Positions 54,975 through 64,000 of a stretch of 64,000 nt of DNA are shown in pieces. The DNA comes from Porphyra umbilicalis (Eukaryota > Rhodophyta > Bangiophyceae > Bangiales > Bangiaceae). The first letter of the stretch is position 1. The number at the start of each line of letters is the position of its first letter. Where the stretch lies: assembly GCA_002049455.2 (NCBI GenBank), contig KV918882.1:62001-126000 (forward strand). The letters run 5' to 3'. Both the position numbers and the translations under genes were made by a program. The notes beneath the pieces were generated by a model. That model saw only the letters and a list, made by a program, of their open reading frames with translations, was not told where the DNA came from and made no database searches.

Positions 54975-56456
54975 ATGGCCGGTGAGCCGACACCGGTGGA
55001 GGCGCTCGCCAAGCTCAGCGAAGCCAGATATGTCGAGCGTGGCCTTGTCGAGCTCGGGCTACGCGCGGACTCTCACCAGAGCGTCCTGCATTTGTGGGCA
55101 CGGCGCCTACCCCGCGGGATGTTTGACGGCCACCAGAGTGCGCTCCCCGCGCCGGATCACCTGACCTTCCACGGCCTTACCAAGCGACTGGTGACGGGCT
55201 TGTTTACGCTTCTCGCCAAGGACCAGCGTCGGCGCGTCGGCTTGTCGCTCAAGGACGCGCTGGCGCGCAAGCCACTACTCCAGCACGCCACCATTTACAA
55301 GGTGAAGACGGACGCTGTGGTGTCGGTCGGCATTCTCGGAGTGGGCGGCGACGCTGGACTGTGGCCTCTTTCGTGTTCCGTCGCGTGCTACAGAGCGCCA
55401 AGGCCACCGCCGGCGCCACCCTCACGCCGCTGCAGGCGGCTCTTGAGGTGGTCGATGGGTACACCGCGCTGATCAACGCCGCTGTACTTACTTTCCCCGG
55501 GCGGACGTCGACGGCGAGGCGGCTTGCCGGTCACGACACACCGCGGCCGAGCTGCTGGCGCTTGCCGACGGCTTCTTTAGGCTCGTGTGTGCCGCCTGCC
55601 TCCGCAGGGACACCGCGGCCTTTGGGCGTAATACCGACGTGCCCAACCTGCATCGGTTGCGGGAGCTGCTGCACGCCGTCATCCGCCTTCTCCTCCATGT
55701 GCGGCATTTGCAGGACCTTCTTTTTGAAAGCGCCCACCAACCGCTCAAGCGCGCTATCACGACGGGAAACGGCCGCAATGACGCGTTGCGAGCCGTGCGC
55801 CGCATGCAGCAGGGGGAACTGGCGTCCCGGCATCGCCCTCCAACCCGCCTACTTTGGCATCGACCCCGAGTGGCTGAAGCACGCCGGGGTGATGGCCCCA
55901 CTTGCGCACCTCGAAGCCGCTTGTGGAGCCAGCCAAGCGGGGACTGGCGGTGCTCTGGCGGCAGGATGTTCGGCAGCCAAGTACCGATTGCTGCGCGCGG
56001 CACTCATTCAGGCCCGCTGGCACCAGTCCTTTGTTGCCAAGTGGAAGGGCCGCGCCACGCGCGGTGAAGACGGGCGGCTGGGTGGTTGGCGATTGTGTGG
56101 GTGTTCTAGTCGTGCCGGTTGCCGCGCGAAGCGAGGTGTGCGTTGCGCGCCGGGAGGAGGTGCGCGGGCCCCTTTGCCGCACGGCGTACTTCGCACTGTT
56201 GCTTTCCTCCGACAACCCCAGCGGGCTCCCCGCAGCTGTAGTCCAACCGTTCGTCCCCATTCCAGACTCGGACGACGTGCGTGTCGACTCTGAGCGCTTT
56301 CTTTATTTGCCTTTGGTTCCTGGTGTGCGCCGTGCGTTGCTATTGCACAGCTGCTGCTGCTCGTGCTCCCTGCAGCCGTCCGGAAGCGGCCACTCGTATG
56401 TCAACCGTTGGAGAGTGTTTGGTCGGCCAGACGGATTTCCATCACGGAGCGGGTGA
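54975..56456 (+). pseudogene. C-terminal half of transposase (copy 2), multiple one-base insertions
   Basis: It corresponds to the intact frame at 28596-30065. From about 55268 on, single extra bases shift the frame repeatedly (for example GCGCAAGCC for GCGCAGCC, GGCATTCTCGG for GGCATCTCGG, GGCCCCACTT for GGCCCACTT, CGCTTGTGG for CGCTGTGG). Motifs are still visible in pieces. The density and type of change look more like consensus errors than selection-free decay. Confidence 0.7.
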
Positions 56457-56545
56457 CACGGTAGGTTTGGGGCAGTAGACACGGCTGGGCAAAGGGAATC
56501 ATTGATAATACTTGCTCTTTCTTTTTCATGTTCATGCACGCCCTA

Positions 56546-58059
56546 CTACCGACTCAGGTTCCTGAGCCACTGTGCCGTGGAAGGCCGCGTTTGCGATCCA
56601 CTTACACCCGAAGGCGCCTGGCTTCCCCCGGAGGAGGATCCACCACCAAAGGTGGCGTCGCCGCTGGCGTTCGAGCTGTTGTCGGCGCGGTACTTGGTCA
56701 GGATGACGTCCTTCTCGGCGGCGGTCAGCCGCTGCGCTGTCAGGTCCAGCTCTTGCCTCCCGTCTGTCCGCGGCATCAGCAGCGTCCACTCGCCCGGCGC
56801 AACCCCCTCCTCTGCCTCCCTGTGGGGCTTGGTCAGCCACGTGCGATCGGGCGACACGAGCAGCCCCCGCAACGTCATCGCAAACGAGAAGACGGCGCGG
56901 TTGTCAAACTTGTGGGCCGTCCGCACCACGGCCTGCAGGATCCTCAGCGCAATATTGTGCAGGTTGTCGGTGCGGGTGATAGTGTGCTCGCCTGCCAGCG
57001 CTGACCCAGGCTCGGCGTCGGTCTTGTGCACGGGCGCCGGCAGGTCACCGACCGCGATATACCCCGAGCATGTTGCCGTGAGCGTAGAGGTGACGGTAAA
57101 GTAGTCGGCGTCGGCGCCGTCGTGGGCAGACGGCTTGGCGGCTTCAGGGTCGGTTAGCTCCATGGCGGTCGACTCCTTGATCAGGAAATACGCGAACAGG
57201 ATGTAGAAGAGCTTGCGCGCCCAGCACCTCGGGTCATGAAAGGTGCCTCGGATGATGGTGTCGGTGGCATGGTCAACCCGATCCATGGCTTCGGGATCGA
57301 CGCCGCTCTTGCCGCGGACAACATGCGGCTGCTGCTGCAGGGGCCTCCTGGCGCTTGCCTGCAGCAAGCGCTCGGCGACACAGGGGCACAGTCTTTTGAA
57401 GTTGACATTGGGGAAGGTCTGCAACAAAATGCTCGCCGGCGGGAACGATACCGTCACGGTGTCGCCCTGGTCGTTGGGAACGTCTTCAATGAAAGACAGC
57501 ATCATGTTGTTCAACACGTGCGCGTGTTCCTTGCGGATGGTGGGGTCGGGAAGGCCTTTTTTAGCGCCGTGATGAGCTCGTTGTCCGTCATTTGCGTCAC
57601 CGGCCGCTCATGCAGGAACTTCTTGAGAGAAGCGTCAAAGTGCTTGGTCAGTTCGCCAATCACGGTGTCGCCCATCTTCTCGAGCTTCACAATGCGCTCC
57701 TCAAAGGCGTGGAAGCACCCCTTGACGGCTGTCTCCACGTCCTCCACAGAGGTGCCGTTGGCGGGAGCCTCCAACGCCGCCGGTGCCGCCAAGCCACCGC
57801 CCGAAGAGGCCGCACTTCCGTCGACTGGCGCCGCCGCCACCCGCGCACGCGCGAACATCTCCTCAAGATCCGGCTTCATGGCGGCCAGCATGGCCCTGGC
57901 GATGGCGTCAATCTCAGGTTGACTCAGCATTGCGCGCGTAGTACGTCCGCGACGACTCGGAGGTGACGCGTCGGTCGGTGACCCGGGGCTTGGCGGAGCG
58001 GATGGCGCTGCTCTGCCAGTTGGCACACGAGAGCGCTTTCCGCTGCCTCCCGGCGGCAT
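56546..58059 (-). pseudogene. accessory protein of the large unit (copy 2), one-base deletion
   Basis: Reads as the gene at 30156-31670 except for a G run near 57541 (TGGGGTC here, TGGGGGTC in copy 1), which shifts the frame after KKAFPTP. Outside this the two copies are identical as far as I compared them. One of the two run lengths may be a sequencing error. Confidence 0.65.
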
Positions 58060-59316
58060 CTCAGCGGTAGGGGGGGGTGCGGCAGGCCGACGGAAGGCCG
58101 CGGGCGCCTCCGCGAAGCCCTTTCCGGCAGCGCGGACGTGGCGATGGTCGTGGCCGACAGTGAGGCTTGCTGGCGGCGGTCGCGGCTGGCTCCGCCAAGC
58201 CGCGACCGAGGTGCCCCCACCCCCGCCGCGGGGCGGACGTTGGGCGTCTTCCTCACGGCAGACGGCCGGCCGCAGGTAGTGTCGGCAGGCGCCCTCGCCG
58301 CCACCACCGCGTCGCGCCCGACCGTAGGGGTGGTGTACCTGCACGCCAAGACAGCGGCGGCGGATGTGGCGTCGAGAGCGACTGCTCGCCGCTGCCGCTC
58401 GTTGAGTGGCGTCGGAGCAGGCATGCCCGAATGAAGCCAGCGCAGCCTATTGGTGGAATCTAAGCGGGCTTCCAGGTCGCATAAGGTGCCCATTCAAATT
58501 CAAAGGAGCCGGCCTGTACACCGTCCCGCCGGTCGACTGTTCCCCGCGGCCAACGCCCGACGGCCTGTAGATACAGTCACGGGGCTCTCCCCCTGCGCGC
58601 CTGCTTGCAGCGCCGCGGCACGCGCTCCTCTACACACCCGAGCAGCGAACGCTCAGGCGCCTGTCGCCCGAACCTGCTCGCCGGCTCGCCGCGGTGTCGC
58701 TCTCGCTGCCCCAACTGCCCACCCGAACAGCCGCAAGCCGACGGATTCGAGGTGGCCACCCGGCCACCTGGCTGGCCACCAAGGACGTTCTTGGATCGCC
58801 CGCCCGACCGTCGCCTGCCACTGCATTTGGTTGCACCGCTTCAAACCATCCACCATCGTTTCCACCGTGCGGGCTACTACAGACGCCCCGGTCGGGGCGC
58901 CACGTTGACGGCGGTGTCGCACCCCTTCGAGGGCACGGGGGGCGGGGCAACAGCTGCGGGAGACGCGTGGGAGAGCGGGCGGGGGTTCCAAGGCGTACCG
59001 TACGCGCTCGTCGCGGGCGGGCGGCGGCGGAAGTGGCGGCGACCCTGCGGCGGTCCCACGGACGCAACCGCTGCTCTTGGCGTTCGCCGCCGACCCGAGC
59101 GCCGGGTGGGATTGAGGCCCGCGCAGCGACTGCGGGACAGCAGTGGAAGCGGCTGACGCGGCGGCAGTCGTCGTCGCGGGCGAGATCAGCTTATAGACGC
59201 GCGCGGACGCTGTGCCGAGCGTGGGGGGCTTGCCGCCACACTGGCACCGTTTCCCACGCGGGACGGTCCTGGGTGTACCCGATCCCCCCGTGTCTCTCAC
59301 CTGGACAAGTTTGGTC
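58060..59316. promoter_or_regulatory. divergent intergenic region of the large unit (copy 2)
   Basis: Counterpart of 31671-32927, of the same length and nearly identical. It separates the outward-facing accessory and N-terminal transposase starts. The role is inferred from position. Confidence 0.4.
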
Positions 59317-61557
59317 ATGGGTCGCGCCCTTGCTGTTGGTGGAGATGGAGAGCGCGCCACTCCCTCTCGCCGGTCACAGCGAGCTGCTGTTCGTCGAAGT
59401 GGCAGTGGTGCGCGCGCCGTTTTTAGTGGCGTCTATGGAGGACAACCTGCCGTGGCTCTACGATCTGCTTTGGTGGGGGACTCTACCATAGCGCTCCACT
59501 GCGGGACGGGTGGTGGAGCCGGTCAGCACGACGCAGAGCAGCAACATGCTGATGCTAAGCTAGCATCTGACGATGTGGCGGCGGCCGTCGACGGAGGTGT
59601 GCTGCCAACGGACGGTGGCGTCATTGGGGGCGGTGAAGGGGTTGGGGCGGCTGTGGTCGATGGCCTTCCTCTTCAATGTCGGGACGGCAGCGAGGATGGC
59701 GACGTCCTGGAGCAGCCGGCAGCCAGGCAAGCAGAGGACGCTGCCGCCGCGGAATTCCTGTATGGGCGGGGACTGAAGCAAACGGACTGCCCCACGTCGG
59801 ACGACGAGGAGTTTGTCCTGCAAGAGGAGATGATCACCTCCATGACGTCGGATGAGGAGACCGGTGGGGACGAGACCTCCCGTCAATCCGCGGACGCCGA
59901 CGGGGCGAACTTCGGCCATAGCGTCATCGCTGCGGGTGATGGGAGAGATGAGGACACCATCGACGGCGTCCTGCCCCCACCATCCGACGTGCCAGCCGGT
60001 GTTAGTGCCGCAGTGACCAACCCTTTCACCTGCGTCGAGCACCTGTACGCTTACTTGCTGCTGCGCGGGCAGGATCACATCACGCAGCAGCAGTACGAGG
60101 TGACACGCGCGGCGTTTAACATCGCGTCCCCCGTCAAGCTCCCGTCCATCAACACCATCCGCTACGAGATCTCCCCCACCATTGAGCGCAAGTGGATGCT
60201 GCAGACGAGCACCTGTTGGGCGCCGCAGGACGGCAAAGACGGGCTGGTGGAGGTCAACTACGTCAAGCCGAGCGAGCACATCCGCCGCGACTTGCAGTTT
60301 GAGCGCACCTTTGCGTTGTTCAAGGAGGCGGACGCCCGGACGGACCTCGACAGGGAGCTTCACCCCGAGTTTGTCGACTCGCCGCTCTTCCAAGATCGCT
60401 CCACCGTCCTACTGGGCGGCCAAACGGTGCCCCGATTTGTGTTGGCCGGCGTCTCCATTGTTGTGGGTGACCGGCTCGACGTCGACCTGGGGGGCGGCCG
60501 CGTCGTGAACGGTGTAGTCGTCGACGATGCATTTTTCGTCGGCTCGACAAGTGGGCTTGCGCCTGACGACGGCCACCATGCTGGCGACTTTTTGGTGCGG
60601 TGTGGAGTGGCAGACGGGGGTCCGGCCGACATTGTGGCCCGCCACTGGCACGCCGCCACCCTCCACCCGTTGTCTTGGTTGACAAACGACGGTGAGGCCG
60701 CCCCCATCCATTCACTGCGCCACCACGAGTACGATGTACATCCGCAGCGCAACGGACGTGGCGATGACCAAGTGGCTGCCGGCAGTATGGGGCAGGCGGC
60801 GACGGACGGCAGTGGGCAGGCGAACGGTGGGGGGCATGACGCTCACGCGCGAGCGGCGGCTCTTCAAATTCGAGCGGACGACGCTTCGGCTGGTGCTACA
60901 AGCTGCCGAGAAGGTGTACAGCGCGCTCCGACTGGAACCAATGAGGAGAAGCGTACGGGAGACGCGGAGGACTCGGGTGTGGGTGGGTCAAAGTCTGCTG
61001 GCGCTCTTCCAAGTAGGCCGCGCCGCCTCCTGTCGGGCACACGTGATGGGGTTGCTTTTCTCGTTGTCTGCCTGTGTTTCTTCTCCGACGATTTCCGTGC
61101 TCGGCTGGGGAAGGAGGTCTCTTTGGGTGGTGTCTATATGAGTTACCTGTCGTGGCTTTTCCGACACCGCCGCAGTAGCCATTCCGTGCGCACGTTGGCA
61201 GCCACTCCACCAGACGTCGACTCGGACGTGGTTTTGGAAGCCATTACCCCCGACTTGCGCGCGGGGGCGACAGACGGCTGGTTGATGACGGGTGCCGACG
61301 GGACAGACATTCGGGTGTTTGCTGATGTTTGCTTTTACGTGGGTGACTACCTGCAGGTGGCCAAGACCAGCAAGCTCATGGGCCACGGCGCCAACAGCCC
61401 ATGTACAATGTGCGCTTATCGTCTCTCTGGTGCGCCTGGGTGTCGCTACGGTCTCGAGGGCGCCAGCAACCTGGCGAAGCTTGTACGTACAACTGCACGT
61501 ACCCGCAGCGTCTGCAAGGCCGTGGCTGAGCGGGCTGCTACAGCGGGTGAACAATAA
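59317..61557 (+). CDS. N-terminal half of a Plavaka/CACTA-like transposase (copy 2, open frame)
   Basis: 746 residues from the first ATG; the frame is open upstream from a GTG. The first 200 residues are low-complexity and acidic (SDDEEFVLQEEMITSMTSDE). A conserved block follows: CVEHLYAYLLLRGQDHITQQ (about 245-264), PSINTIRYEISPTIERKW (about 278-295) and FALFKEADARTDLDRELHPE (about 335-354). The last 150 residues carry GGVYMSYLSWLFRHRRSS, RVFADVCFYVGDYLQVAKTS and PCTMCAYRLSGAPGC, which resemble the central part of Plavaka/tnp2-type transposases. The protein ends where the C-terminal LH-rich block should begin; that block is encoded upstream at 54975-56456, across the accessory gene. Identification rests on motif style, not on an alignment. 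Confidence 0.55.
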   Translation: MGRALAVGGDGERATPSRRSQRAAVRRSGSGARAVFSGVYGGQPAVALRSALVGDSTIALHCGTGGGAGQHDAEQQHADAKLASDDVAAAVDGGVLPTDGGVIGGGEGVGAAVVDGLPLQCRDGSEDGDVLEQPAARQAEDAAAAEFLYGRGLKQTDCPTSDDEEFVLQEEMITSMTSDEETGGDETSRQSADADGANFGHSVIAAGDGRDEDTIDGVLPPPSDVPAGVSAAVTNPFTCVEHLYAYLLLRGQDHITQQQYEVTRAAFNIASPVKLPSINTIRYEISPTIERKWMLQTSTCWAPQDGKDGLVEVNYVKPSEHIRRDLQFERTFALFKEADARTDLDRELHPEFVDSPLFQDRSTVLLGGQTVPRFVLAGVSIVVGDRLDVDLGGGRVVNGVVVDDAFFVGSTSGLAPDDGHHAGDFLVRCGVADGGPADIVARHWHAATLHPLSWLTNDGEAAPIHSLRHHEYDVHPQRNGRGDDQVAAGSMGQAATDGSGQANGGGHDAHARAAALQIRADDASAGATSCREGVQRAPTGTNEEKRTGDAEDSGVGGSKSAGALPSRPRRLLSGTRDGVAFLVVCLCFFSDDFRARLGKEVSLGGVYMSYLSWLFRHRRSSHSVRTLAATPPDVDSDVVLEAITPDLRAGATDGWLMTGADGTDIRVFADVCFYVGDYLQVAKTSKLMGHGANSPCTMCAYRLSGAPGCRYGLEGASNLAKLVRTTARTRSVCKAVAERAATAGEQ

Positions 61558-62833
61558 AGAGACCCCAATGCTGGAAACATGCACAGTCACAAATGCGACC
61601 TTAGCGTCCCTCCGAATCGCCACTCCAAACTGCTCGAGGCCCCCTGTCTATGCTCGTGCAGACCGCCACCACCAATACTACCCGGTAAAGCACGGTCCCC
61701 TATTCCACCTCCGACACTATTATCCCCTTCCCGCGCACCCTCACGCAGTTGCAGCATCAATCTATGCCTACCCCAGGACGGGCGCGCTCTCCGGCGACGG
61801 CTGACGGGCCGCCCGTCGAAGTCTTGGTCAGCTCCGGGAAGACCCTCTTGTACTCCACCTCGACGACCATCTCCACGCGGCTCTATGTTCTCTCCACAAG
61901 CTCTCCGCAGGTGTCGGCAGCGGACTTGAGCTCGACGACCTCAGTGCGGCCCTCACCCCGCCCGCCGCCTTGATGGTTACCTACACCTGCAGCGTCTGCA
62001 CCATGCTCGAAAGTTGAGAGGGGAGGCCGCGACTGCGCGGCCATCTCGGCTGACGCGGCCGAGGCTGCCTCAGCAGCGCGCCGCAGTGTGTCGGCCAATA
62101 TGGCCGCTAACGGACGAGGTGGCGGCCCGCCTGGGGTGTGATGGCGGTGCACCGTGGCGTAGGCAACGAGCTACAGGCAGCACCCACATGCAATGCAGTA
62201 AGATGCTTAGGCGGCGAGTCAGTAAACGTCCTCCCGCCCAGGTGGTACGGAAAGCACGGCGCTGGTGTCTATCAGAGGCACCCCCCGTTGTGACCTCTGG
62301 GTGCGACGCTCGACGGCGGCCCGAAGCTCCAGTGCTGCTTCACGGTGCGATTGACCAGGTGGTTGTTTCGGCGTGCGCTCCAGACCCCCGGCGCTGTGGG
62401 CACAGCTCAACCGCCGTGTGGCCCGTCGCCATCGCCCGTGCCAGTGACGTGGTCGGGTCGGCCGACAGAGGTGGCGGCCCAGCCCTGACGCGACCAACGG
62501 CAGGGGCGATTGGTGATGGCGGCAAGATCGTGGCGGTCCGCAAGGCCGCCGGGGAGGTCGCCGCGCGGCCGCGCCGCTGGGCGGCTCGCGCGGCCGAATA
62601 CAAGTAGCCGGTTGGTAGGGTGGCTGGCACTCTCGACGGGCGCCGACGCGCGCATCGCGCGAGAGGCGTGGCGTGCTTATCGTTCTACGCCGTTGCCAGT
62701 AGTTGGGCGCGCCTCCAGTGGTGTACTATCCACGGTTCTTCTGGCGGGGGGGGGAGCGGCTACACACTACGACGGCGGCGGCAGGGGCTCAGAGGCTGAC
62801 TTGATCGATGGCGGTGGGCTACCGCTACCTTTG
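61558..62833. other. large unit (copy 2): region with only weak coding signals
   Basis: Counterpart of 35167-36439, with the same minus-strand fragments (LRRAAEAASAASAEMAAQSR and EMVVEVEYKRVFPELTKTS). One-base differences between the copies (near 61685, 61885 and 62104) alter which stretches are open. Confidence 0.3.
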
Positions 62834-63253
62834 TCACCCCCGATTCGCTCTCCACGTCGATCCCCCCCCCTCCGGCGTTCGCTCCGCCTCCCCCCCCGCC
62901 GCAGCCTCCACCTCTGGACCGCCGCCGAGGGTGTCCATCTTGGGCGCCTCCGCCGCCGCCGCGACGGGCAACAACACGACGGCAGCGGCCGCCGCCGCCG
63001 CCGCCGCCGCGTGCACCTCCCGGTGGGCGGTCGCCGCGTCGGCCGAAGCTGCCGCCGCCGACGCGGCCGCGTCCGCGTCGGCCTCGGCCGCCGCCTCGGC
63101 GACCGCCGCCGATTGCGTCGTCGACGCCACCGCCGCGTCGCCGCCCGCCGCGGCGGTGGCAGCGGCGGCGGCAGCCGCCGCCGCCACCGCCGCTGCAGCT
63201 GCTTCCGCCACGTCGGACGCCGCGTCGCCGCCGGCGTGCACGTCGGCCGCGTG
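62834..63253 (-). other. alanine-rich open frame in the large unit (copy 2)
   Basis: Nearly identical to 36440-36859; the same possible splice acceptor precedes it. Coding status is doubtful for the same reason: GCC-type repeats leave all frames open. Confidence 0.3.
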
Positions 63254-63459
63254 CTGATGGGTAAAAACGGGTTAAGAGTAGAGGAGGTACGAGTACAATA
63301 AAAGGAAAGAGCAGCAGAAAAGAGGGCTCGTGGAGCAGCAGGTGCGAAACATGTGGTGAGGTCAGCATAAAACAAAATGGTCCACATCACATCTCTCCCC
63401 ACCACGGTGAGCTACGTACGCATCAGCACCTTAGGGAGACCCATAGAAATCCACTCGTA

Positions 63460-64000
63460 TGCGACAGCTTACTCATCCAGCGCCCTTTCCGGCTCGCAGC
63501 GCAGTCAGGCAGAGCAGTGCGGTCGTGTGCGGCAGCGTACGCATCCAGCGCCCTTTCGGGCGCGCAGAGCAGTCGGCAGCCGCACACGAGCGAACGCCTC
63601 CTGCTCAAATCAAGTAGGCAGAGCAGTGCGGTCGTGTGCGGCAGCGTACGCATCCAGCGCCCTTTCGGGCGCGCAGAGCAGTCGGCAGCCGCACACGAGC
63701 GAACGCCTCCCGTGCAAATCAAGTAGGCAGAGCATTGCCGTCGTGTGCGGCAGCGTACGCATCCAGCGCCCTTTCGGGCGCGCAGAGCAGTCGGCAGCCG
63801 CACACGAGCGAACGCCTCCCGTGCAAATCAAGTAGGCAGAGCATTGCCGTCGTGTGCGGCAGCGTACGCATCCAGCGCCCTTTCGGGCGCGCAGAGCAGT
63901 CGGCAGCCGCACACGAGCGAACGCCTCCCGTGCAAATCAAGTAGGCAGAGCATTGCCGTCGTGTGCGGCAGCGTACGCATCCAGCGCCCTTTCGGGCGCG
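63460..64000. repeat. 109-bp hairpin-forming tandem repeats (copy 2 of unit, cut by window end)
   Basis: The same units as at 37066-37640, with period 109 (AGTAGGCAGAGC at 63613, 63722, 63831 and 63940). The array is still in register at the last base of the window, so its length here is unknown. Confidence 0.85.

Larger units (their letters stand above)
54204..64000. repeat. large duplicated unit, copy 2 (continues past the window)
   Basis: Same orientation and gene order as 27825-37640, from GCACAGCAGTTCAAATTCCG to the 109-bp repeats at the window end. Differences are few substitutions and single-base indels. The indels cluster in 55260-56215, where at least ten one-base insertions relative to copy 1 occur in under 1 kb, while the neighbouring 2 kb are almost identical. 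Confidence 0.85.

Overview
The window looks like a GC-rich, repeat-rich nuclear contig from a eukaryote. GT-AG introns interrupt at least two reading frames, there is an intact Ty1/copia LTR retrotransposon and a DCAF-type WD40 gene, and minisatellites and satellites are abundant. There is nothing resembling bacterial operons. The composition, the sparse short introns and the repeat types fit a bangiophycean red alga (Porphyra/Pyropia type), but that is inference: no rRNA, tRNA or diagnostic host gene was recognised. Most of the sequence is transposon-derived or tandem repeat, and only three or four loci look like ordinary host genes.

Layout. 1-2380: no recognisable gene. 2386-8348: complete copia-type retrotransposon on the minus strand, with near-identical LTRs, a CAGGT target duplication, a primer site matching the initiator-Met tRNA anticodon arm, and one open gag-pol frame. 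8455-10830: 95-bp minisatellite. 11011-19066: a divergent gene pair, a three-exon accessory-type gene on minus (three in-frame stops) and a Plavaka/CACTA-like transposase on plus (two frameshifts). Both are broken, and they share an intergenic region carrying 17-bp direct repeats. 19253-21358: two minisatellites (81 bp and 61 bp). 24181-26061: DCAF5-like WD40 gene. 27825-37.6k: copy 1 of a unit of at least 9.8 kb. The unit encodes the C-terminal half of a transposase (+), an unknown accessory protein (-) and the N-terminal half of the transposase (+), followed by 109-bp hairpin repeats. 38045-39051: 2OG-Fe(II)-dioxygenase-like gene with a frameshift. 39211-40140: 364-bp GC-rich tandem repeat. 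40590-45175: 334-bp satellite, about 13.8 units. 45.2-53.0k: decayed coding fragments, a 265-bp tandem duplication, a long near-perfect hairpin at 51342-51479, and GC-rich DNA. 53057-53659: candidate secreted protein interrupted by TAG. 54204-64000: copy 2 of the large unit, running off the window end.

How the parts relate. The pair at 11-19 kb and the large duplicated unit appear to be two distantly related DNA transposon families with the same plan: an accessory gene and a transposase read outward from a shared regulatory region, with tandem repeats near the ends. In the duplicated unit the transposase is split, and its C-terminal half lies on the far side of the accessory gene, i.e. in permuted order. 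Copy 1 has the open C-terminal half and accessory gene; copy 2 has the open N-terminal half. Clusters of single-base indels in repeats (43.86-45.0k and 55.26-56.21k) and an N at 49704 suggest that part of this damage is assembly error.
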